In this document: piece after piece, positions 32,568-37,677 of the stretch | How the letters are laid out: every line of letters starts with the position of its first letter | Position numbering within the stretch: the stretch's first letter is position 1 | Made by a program: the position numbers and the translations under genes | DNA from: an uncultured Flavobacteriaceae bacterium | Lineage (GTDB): Bacteria > Bacteroidota > Bacteroidia > Flavobacteriales > Flavobacteriaceae | Assembly (NCBI GenBank): GCA_938029725.1 | Contig: CALHGE010000047.1 | Location: 1 to 37,677, forward strand | Direction: 5' to 3' | Length of the DNA stretch: 37,677 bases | The notes under the pieces: model-generated | Database searches by the model: none | Told to the model about the DNA's origin: nothing | What the model saw: only the letters and a program-made list of their open reading frames with translations

Positions 32568-33143
32568 TTAGTCATTTTTCGTTGGAATCCATTTTATTTC
32601 TTCCGCTTTCAAATCTAGAGACAATTTTCGTGCCAACACAAAAAGATAATCAGAAAGTCTGTTGATGTACATCAAAACGCGTTCATCATAAGGTTCATTT
32701 TCGTTAAGAAATGATGCCATTCTTTCTCCACGACGGCAAACCGTACGCGCAATGTGACAGTATGACACAGTGGTATGCCCACCCGGAAGGATGAAATGTG
32801 TCATTTGAGGAAGTTTAGCCTCCATGGTATCCATTTCTTTTTCGAGAAACTCGATATCTGTTGCTTCGATTTTCGGAATGTTCAAACGTTCTTTTCCGCT
32901 CTTTAAAATCGCCTTTTCAGGGTCTGTTGCTAAAATAGCACCAATGGTAAAGAGCTTGTTTTGAATTAGGGCAATTACTTTTTTTGAATGTGTGTCAATT
33001 GCTTGATCGCGAATTAATCCGAGCCAAGAATTTAATTCATCAATACTGCCATAGCTTTCGATGCGCATATGATGTTTAGGAACTCGAGTGCCCCCAAATA
33101 GGGCAGTGGTTCCTTTGTCGCCTGTCTTAGTGTATATTTTCAT
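32568..33143 (-). CDS. Cobalamin adenosyltransferase (PduO-type)
   Basis: A 191-residue ATP:cob(I)alamin adenosyltransferase of the PduO/MMAB type, which transfers the adenosyl group of ATP to reduced cobalamin to make coenzyme B12. The N-terminal ATP-binding motif is TKTGDKGTT, followed by ESYGSIDELNS. The C-terminal helical bundle carries ARTVCRRGER and NRLSDYLFVLAR, which form the ATP and cobalamin pocket. The protein acts as a trimer in this family. No B12 synthesis gene is nearby, so it probably serves salvage for B12-dependent mutases. Confidence 0.93.
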   Translation of the reverse strand: MKIYTKTGDKGTTALFGGTRVPKHHMRIESYGSIDELNSWLGLIRDQAIDTHSKKVIALIQNKLFTIGAILATDPEKAILKSGKERLNIPKIEATDIEFLEKEMDTMEAKLPQMTHFILPGGHTTVSYCHIARTVCRRGERMASFLNENEPYDERVLMYINRLSDYLFVLARKLSLDLKAEEIKWIPTKND

Positions 33144-33307
33144 GTGAAAAGTTCAATTTGACTATGGTTCTGAATTTGGTCGAAGTACATTTTAGCGATA
33201 TAGCCTGTCGTCTGTGCTCAGAATGACCTATTTGCGCCTTCTAGTGCTAAAATAATGAGGTGTCTATTTGTTTACGAGTTTAAAAACAACTGCTACTTGT
33301 GAACTGC

Positions 33308-33457
33308 CTACCGCTCATTTTTTTTATTCTCTCGGGTATAATCTTCCATAAATTTTCGAGATTTTCGCGCTTTAGACTTGCTTCTTGAAGCTAATGATAT
33401 GACGAGGTATAGCATAATTACGCCCCCTAAAATTAGATAAATAGTATTATTGCTCAT
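33308..33457 (-). CDS. 49-residue single-pass membrane protein
   Basis: A short gene starting at the ATG at 33457 and ending at TAG 33308-33310. The product starts MSNNTIYLILGGVIML, continues through one membrane helix (about 6-23), then a highly basic segment (RSKSKARKSRKF) and a charged end. It lies between the cobalamin adenosyltransferase and the methyltransferase-like gene on the same strand. The clean helix-then-basic layout fits a real small protein of a kind I recall from other flavobacteria, with the positive tail in the cytoplasm. The function is unknown. Confidence 0.65.
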   Translation of the reverse strand: MSNNTIYLILGGVIMLYLVISLASRSKSKARKSRKFMEDYTRENKKNER

Positions 33458-33486
33458 GGTACAAATTCTGAGATAAAATTACACGA

Positions 33487-33981
33487 TTAAATCCGAATCT
33501 TAAAATGTTCCTTCACTTGTTCTTTGCGAACGAAAAGTACGCCGCAATGAAACAGGTCTAGTGATACCGTTACCGTTTCATTCTTCCTTGTTGTCTGCCA
33601 AAGTGCGCTTGTTTCTTTCGTACTATGGATATTTGACACAAGAATCATGCTGTCATTATGTATTTTTCCTTTATACATGGCTAGCATATCTTCCATCGGG
33701 GTATCGTGGTAGATAAAATCAAAAGGAGTTTTATGTGTGTCTTTTTGCTTAAATTCCTTTTGTATTCTATGCTCGATTCGAGAATCTTTAGCGCTAATTT
33801 TAAATCTTTGAATAGAAAAATAAGCCATGCTTTTTAGTACTACATTTTCACTCTTTGAAGCACTAAAATTTGGTTTGGCATATAAGCATCTCGTCAGGTA
33901 ATTATAAACAAAAGGAGAATGAACACCATACTGATTGTTGGCGCTTAGAAGGTGTTTGAAATATGCGATAAGTTTATACAA
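33487..33981 (-). CDS. Methyltransferase relative lacking SAM-binding core
   Basis: A protein of about 164 residues. The frame has no ATG near its beginning; the TTG at 33981 gives MYKLIAYFKHLLSANN, where relatives begin, while a TTG at 34029 would add 16 residues. The N-terminus (YGVHSPFVYNYLTRCLY) and the C-terminus (LDLFHCGVLFVRKEQ, then HFKIRI) match a class I methyltransferase-like family of Bacteroidota normally about 230-260 residues long. The middle is short: the glycine-rich SAM motif and the following strands are absent, and FDFIYHDTP stands where the acidic strand should be. The frame is open and tidy, so it is a shortened protein rather than an obvious wreck. Methyl transfer seems unlikely. 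Confidence 0.6.
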   Translation of the reverse strand: MYKLIAYFKHLLSANNQYGVHSPFVYNYLTRCLYAKPNFSASKSENVVLKSMAYFSIQRFKISAKDSRIEHRIQKEFKQKDTHKTPFDFIYHDTPMEDMLAMYKGKIHNDSMILVSNIHSTKETSALWQTTRKNETVTVSLDLFHCGVLFVRKEQVKEHFKIRI

Positions 33982-34129
33982 ATGTAAAAAGGTTTCTTGT
34001 GATGCATCTAGTCCTCCCTGGTGTTTCAAAGAAAAATGTAGGCCCTCTTCGTTTTACAGTTAATTCGCGTTTATGCGAAGAGCACTTTGGTCTGGGTGCG
34101 CATTTCCTAAGCTTTTCAGGTAGTTGCGG

Positions 34130-36043
34130 TTACTCAATTAATGCTGAAAGTGCAAACCATCTTTCCGTTTTTGATTCTAACCCATCATTGATTTCTTTCA
34201 AATTTTTTGAAAGTTCCGCGATGTCATCGCCAGAAAGATCGCCTGTTAGAAATTGCTGCTCGATTTCTCCTTTTTTGAACTCCAACTTCTGAATTTCTTT
34301 CTCTAGCTGCTTGTATTCTTTTTGTTCAGAATAGGATAATTTCTTTCCTTTTTCTTCTGTTTTCCAAGAATTCTTAGTCGCGTTGTTTTCTTTGCTCTTC
34401 TCTTTACTCTTCTCCTTACTCTTTACTTTGGCCTTCTCTTTTCCTGCTCTGATTTCTAAAGCGGTGCTATCTTCATAGGTTCTATAATCAGAATAGTTTC
34501 CAGGGAAATCTTCAATAACTGCATCGCCTCTAAAGACAAAAAGGTGATCTACGATTTTATCCATAAAATACCGATCATGCGAAACAACGATCAAACAACC
34601 TGGAAAATCTAATAAAAAGCTTTCCAATACATTCAGTGTGACAATATCTAAATCGTTCGTAGGCTCATCTAGAATTAAGAAATTCGGATTCTGAATCAAA
34701 ACAGTACATAAGTACAATCGTTTTCGTTCACCACCACTTAGTTTGTCAACAAAATCATATTGCTTTTTGCGGTCAAACATAAAGCGCTCTAGTAGCTGCT
34801 GCGCCGATATTTGATTTCCTTTTGCCAGAGGAATATAGTCTCCAAACTCTTTAATTACTTCGATAACTTTTTGGCCCGGTTTTATTTTAATTCCTTTTTG
34901 AGTATAGTAGCCAAATTTGATGGTGTCACCTTTTACTACTTTTCCTGAATCAGGCTGATCGCTGCCAGTTAGAATGTTTAAGAATGTAGATTTGCCTGTG
35001 CCGTTTTTTCCAATAATACCAATACGTTCACCTTTAACAAAATTATACTCAAATTGGTCTAGAATTGGTTTGTCTGGGTAGGCTTTTGAGATTTTATGGA
35101 GTTCGAGGATTTTGCTTCCCATGCGTTCCATGTTAATTTCCAACTGTACTTCATGATCATTACGACGCTGGCTAGCTTTCTCTTTTATCTGATTAAAATC
35201 TTCAATTCGTGATTTTGATTTGGTAGTTCTTGCTTTTGGTTGCTTTCGCATCCATGACAATTCTTTTTTGAAAAGTAATTTGGTTTTGTGGTGTTCAACA
35301 GCTTCTTGTTCAATTCGAGCTTCTTTCTTTTCTAAGTAGTAGGAGTAATTACCTTTGTATGGATATAATTTTCCGTTATCCAATTCTATGATCTCGGTGC
35401 ATACACGTTCTAAAAAATAGCGATCGTGAGTGACCATGAAAAGGGTCATGTTTTCTTTCGCGAAATACTCCTCTAACCATTCAATCATCTCTAAATCTAG
35501 ATGGTTGGTAGGCTCATCTAAAATCAAAAGTTCAGGCTTATTTATAAGCGCATTGGCTAATGCTAAGCGCTTTTTCTGCCCGCCTGATAGTAGGCCTACT
35601 TTTACTTCAAAATCTTCTAATTTTAGCTTAAACAGTATTTGTTTGTACTGGGTTTCAAAATCCCAGGCTTGGTGGTGTTCCATTCCTTCAAAAGCTTCTT
35701 GATAGGCATCTTGGTCATCAGGGTTTTCTAAGGCTTTTTCATAGTTGGCTATTGCTCTAAGTACTTCATTATCAGAAGCGAAAATAGTTTCCTCAATCGT
35801 TAAGTCAGGATCCAAATCAGGTTCTTGTTCTAAAAACGAGACCCGAATACCTTTTCGATAACTGACTTGCCCAGTATCTGGAGCATCTACACCAGAAAGC
35901 ATTCTTAAAATAGATGTTTTTCCTGTGCCGTTTTTGGCGATAAAGGCTATTTTTTGGTCTTTGTTTACGCCGAAAGAAAGGTTTTCGAAGAGCACTAATT
36001 CGCCAAAAGATTTGGATATATTTTCTACTGTGAGTAGGTTCAT
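34130..36043 (-). CDS. ABC-F ATPase, Uup-like
   Basis: A 637-residue soluble ABC-F protein with two ATPase domains and no membrane part. Domain one has GKNGTGKTS, LSGGQKKRLAL and LILDEPTNHLD; domain two has GKNGTGKST, LSGGERKRLYL and FLILDEPTNDLD. They are joined by a linker with a tower-like helical pair (about 240-310). The C-terminus, from about 530, is a low-complexity KSKEKSKEKSKE stretch and then a coiled coil (EKEIQKLEFKKGEIEQQF), as in Uup. ABC-F proteins act on ribosomes in translation; Uup is also linked to DNA branch handling and tandem-repeat stability. It follows the DUF4105 gene by six bases, so the two are co-transcribed. Confidence 0.92.
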   Translation of the reverse strand: MNLLTVENISKSFGELVLFENLSFGVNKDQKIAFIAKNGTGKTSILRMLSGVDAPDTGQVSYRKGIRVSFLEQEPDLDPDLTIEETIFASDNEVLRAIANYEKALENPDDQDAYQEAFEGMEHHQAWDFETQYKQILFKLKLEDFEVKVGLLSGGQKKRLALANALINKPELLILDEPTNHLDLEMIEWLEEYFAKENMTLFMVTHDRYFLERVCTEIIELDNGKLYPYKGNYSYYLEKKEARIEQEAVEHHKTKLLFKKELSWMRKQPKARTTKSKSRIEDFNQIKEKASQRRNDHEVQLEINMERMGSKILELHKISKAYPDKPILDQFEYNFVKGERIGIIGKNGTGKSTFLNILTGSDQPDSGKVVKGDTIKFGYYTQKGIKIKPGQKVIEVIKEFGDYIPLAKGNQISAQQLLERFMFDRKKQYDFVDKLSGGERKRLYLCTVLIQNPNFLILDEPTNDLDIVTLNVLESFLLDFPGCLIVVSHDRYFMDKIVDHLFVFRGDAVIEDFPGNYSDYRTYEDSTALEIRAGKEKAKVKSKEKSKEKSKENNATKNSWKTEEKGKKLSYSEQKEYKQLEKEIQKLEFKKGEIEQQFLTGDLSGDDIAELSKNLKEINDGLESKTERWFALSALIE

Positions 36044-36049
36044 TTTAGA

Positions 36050-37240
36050 TTATTGGATGGTTGTAGATTCGGATTTTTTGAACATTTGCACTAAAAAGAG
36101 ATAGCGCAAAGCTAGGGCTAATAGAACAAAAATGATCAGGGGAGAAAAGACTTGAATTTTAAATAGCCAAAGTATCGTTGTTATTACAATTCCTATTAAT
36201 AGAACCCAAAGATATTTTTCTACCCAATTTTTTGGGGCCTTATTCTTGGCTATTATAAATGCAAGAACCAAATTTAATGGAAACGCCCAAAGCAGATTGA
36301 AATTAGCTTTCGTAAAAACATGGTCGGTCATAAACCATAGGAAGAATATTAATAGTCCCGCGGCCCCAGTAATAAAGAACAGACCAAAATCTAACCATCT
36401 TGTTCGTTTTTTATTTTTGTGATCAAAGTAGGTAATAAGAACAACCGACACCATGAGTACAATTAACCAGAATAGGGGAGTGAGTAGAAAAAATGCTTTT
36501 TTATCAACGGGTTTTTCTTCAACCAGCACTTCTTCCTTGACTACAAATGCTTCTCCGTTTATGGTCGTATTCGGCATTTGTTGATAAACATATAACGGCA
36601 AAAACTGATGCTCCCAAGGGGTTGCCTTTCGATCGATGATAGAACCCAATGCCAAATCTATTCCGAAGGTAGCCCAAGCATTTTCATCCAAACTTTGGTG
36701 AATAAGTTGTCTAAATGTAAAAGTATCTTCTAAGTGAGGATAGTCGAATTTTAGTTTATTACCTAAGCCGTTCTTTAAAACCTCAGGAATTTTTGTGGCA
36801 CAATTGTCAAAAAGAAAGTCGTACAAATAATAGCGATTTTCTTTCTTGATGTTATTTTGTAAAAAGGCGAAAACTTCGTTTCTCTCAGCTTGTGATAAGT
36901 TTAAAGTCTGCTCTTTTACCCATCTATTTTCTTGTTTGTAGGCTTCAATAAAACCATCTGTGTTATAGACTGACATTCTATAATTGAGCTTGCCACGGGC
37001 AAATTTCACATAGAAGCCTGGAGGGTCAAAATCAAAGCCACCATAATCGTAGATTCGATCAAAACCTAGTGTCGGATCTTGAATGCGGAAGCCACTATGT
37101 CCAAATTTTGAGTACAATTCATCCCCGGTACCTACGGTGAGCAAACTGACTTTCGATAATGGAGAAAGCAGCATTTCTTGGCAAAATCCTATGGATGAAA
37201 AAGTAACGAAAAGGATAAAAGCTATTTTTTTAAGCCTCAT
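36050..37240 (-). CDS. DUF4105/Lnb-like membrane protein
   Basis: A 396-residue protein. A signal peptide (to about residue 20, FCQEM) leads into a periplasmic DUF4105 domain (about 25-235) with the conserved FGHSGFRI His and the DNCATKIPE Cys, spaced like a thiol active site. Five membrane helices follow (about 255-275, 285-310, 320-340 and two near 345-385). This is the layout of Lnb, the lipoprotein N-acyltransferase found in Bacteroides, which supplies the third acyl chain to lipoproteins in a phylum lacking Lnt. Assigning that activity here is inference from family. It is followed by the ABC-F gene (six-base gap) and is divergent from phosphatidylserine synthase, a supplier of acyl-donor phospholipid. 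Confidence 0.82.
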   Translation of the reverse strand: MRLKKIAFILFVTFSSIGFCQEMLLSPLSKVSLLTVGTGDELYSKFGHSGFRIQDPTLGFDRIYDYGGFDFDPPGFYVKFARGKLNYRMSVYNTDGFIEAYKQENRWVKEQTLNLSQAERNEVFAFLQNNIKKENRYYLYDFLFDNCATKIPEVLKNGLGNKLKFDYPHLEDTFTFRQLIHQSLDENAWATFGIDLALGSIIDRKATPWEHQFLPLYVYQQMPNTTINGEAFVVKEEVLVEEKPVDKKAFFLLTPLFWLIVLMVSVVLITYFDHKNKKRTRWLDFGLFFITGAAGLLIFFLWFMTDHVFTKANFNLLWAFPLNLVLAFIIAKNKAPKNWVEKYLWVLLIGIVITTILWLFKIQVFSPLIIFVLLALALRYLFLVQMFKKSESTTIQ

Positions 37241-37338
37241 TTTTGATCGTGAAATGTTAGGAATACAAATATCCGAATAATAATGGACTAAAGCGATTAC
37301 TCGAAAATTGTATTATTTTTACGTAAACCTGTCCAATA

Positions 37339-37677
37339 ATGAAAAGACACATTCCTAATCTTATAACGCTCTTAAATGTTTTTTGCGGATGTGTGGCGAC
37401 CATATTTGCTGTTCTCAACCAATTAGAACTGGCAGCTGTTTTCGTTTTTCTAGGGATTATTTTTGACTTTTTCGATGGTTTAGCCGCCCGTGTATTAGAT
37501 GTGAAAAGTGAATTGGGATTACAACTCGATTCTTTGGCGGATATGATTACGAGTGGTCTGGTGCCTGGTATTGTAATGTTTCAGTTATTGGGAATGTCCA
37601 TGTCAGGTGGATGGAATGTGGATTTGTCCTCTCAGGCTGCTAATTCCACATTCTGGGTAGGATTGAAAGTTGCGCCA
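37339..37677 (+). CDS. pssA: Phosphatidylserine synthase, partial
   Basis: The first 113 codons of a CDP-alcohol phosphatidyltransferase; the gene runs off the window end. The product begins MKRHIPNLITLLN with an amphipathic start and a membrane helix. It then shows the family signature D-G-x2-A-R-x8-G-x3-D-x3-D as DGLAAR, the G of ELGL and the two Asp of DSLAD, all intact. The opening and size fit the PssA type that makes phosphatidylserine from CDP-diacylglycerol, the route to phosphatidylethanolamine. Related enzymes (such as phosphatidylglycerol-phosphate synthase) share the signature, so the assignment is likely but not certain from the N-terminus alone. The promoter lies in the 98-base gap shared with the divergent DUF4105 gene. 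Confidence 0.85.
   Translation, partial: MKRHIPNLITLLNVFCGCVATIFAVLNQLELAAVFVFLGIIFDFFDGLAARVLDVKSELGLQLDSLADMITSGLVPGIVMFQLLGMSMSGGWNVDLSSQAANSTFWVGLKVAP

Overview
The window is a dense stretch of chromosome from a Flavobacteriaceae (Bacteroidota) bacterium, probably marine and of the Maribacter/Zobellia type (the genus is a guess). The evidence is low GC, a SecA of about 1120 residues with a Bacteroidota-type C-terminus, many short flavobacterial signal peptides ending in AQ/GQ, a DUF2795 protein, a DUF4105/Lnb-type protein and a Reg_prop lipoprotein. There is no tRNA, rRNA, insertion sequence, integrase or CRISPR array that I can see. Most genes are on the minus strand.

Layout. 1-4433: a small secreted basic peptide gene behind a conserved upstream element, then a TesA-like SGNH lipoprotein divergent from a YbbA-YbbP-like ABC ATPase/permease pair. 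4543-10685: secreted hydrolases (M13 metallopeptidase, M24B aminopeptidase, phospholipase D-like lipoprotein) and a TPR protein, with a bidirectional terminator at 6613-6645. 10686-11921: a mostly empty stretch leading to a second copy of the upstream element, the second small secreted peptide, a 41-residue membrane peptide and a strong terminator. 11999-19242: a signalling and accessory region with a membrane adenylate/guanylate cyclase, an SDR/membrane protein/AraC operon, a single-propeller lipoprotein, a PEBP-type protein downstream of an AraC regulator, and an XRE-membrane fusion. 19454-22997: a small outer-membrane-like protein, a clearly decayed gene (20034-20642), an amidohydrolase and a methyltransferase. 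23117-28270: an M14 peptidase and two tandemly duplicated HisKA_2-type membrane histidine kinases. 28504-37677: housekeeping genes, namely secA, a DUF2795 protein, cobalamin adenosyltransferase, a methyltransferase relative lacking its SAM-binding core, a Uup-like ABC-F ATPase, a DUF4105/Lnb-like protein, and the start of a phosphatidylserine synthase running off the edge.

How it fits together. Much of the content concerns the envelope: lipoproteins, secreted peptidases, phospholipid enzymes (PLD-like, phosphatidylserine synthase), protein export (SecA) and a candidate lipoprotein N-acyltransferase. The least explained items are the two related small secreted peptides. They are about 11 kb apart and share both a basic C-terminal motif and a 65-base upstream element with identical internal spacing. 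Next come the decayed gene, the core-less methyltransferase relative and the paired orphan kinases.
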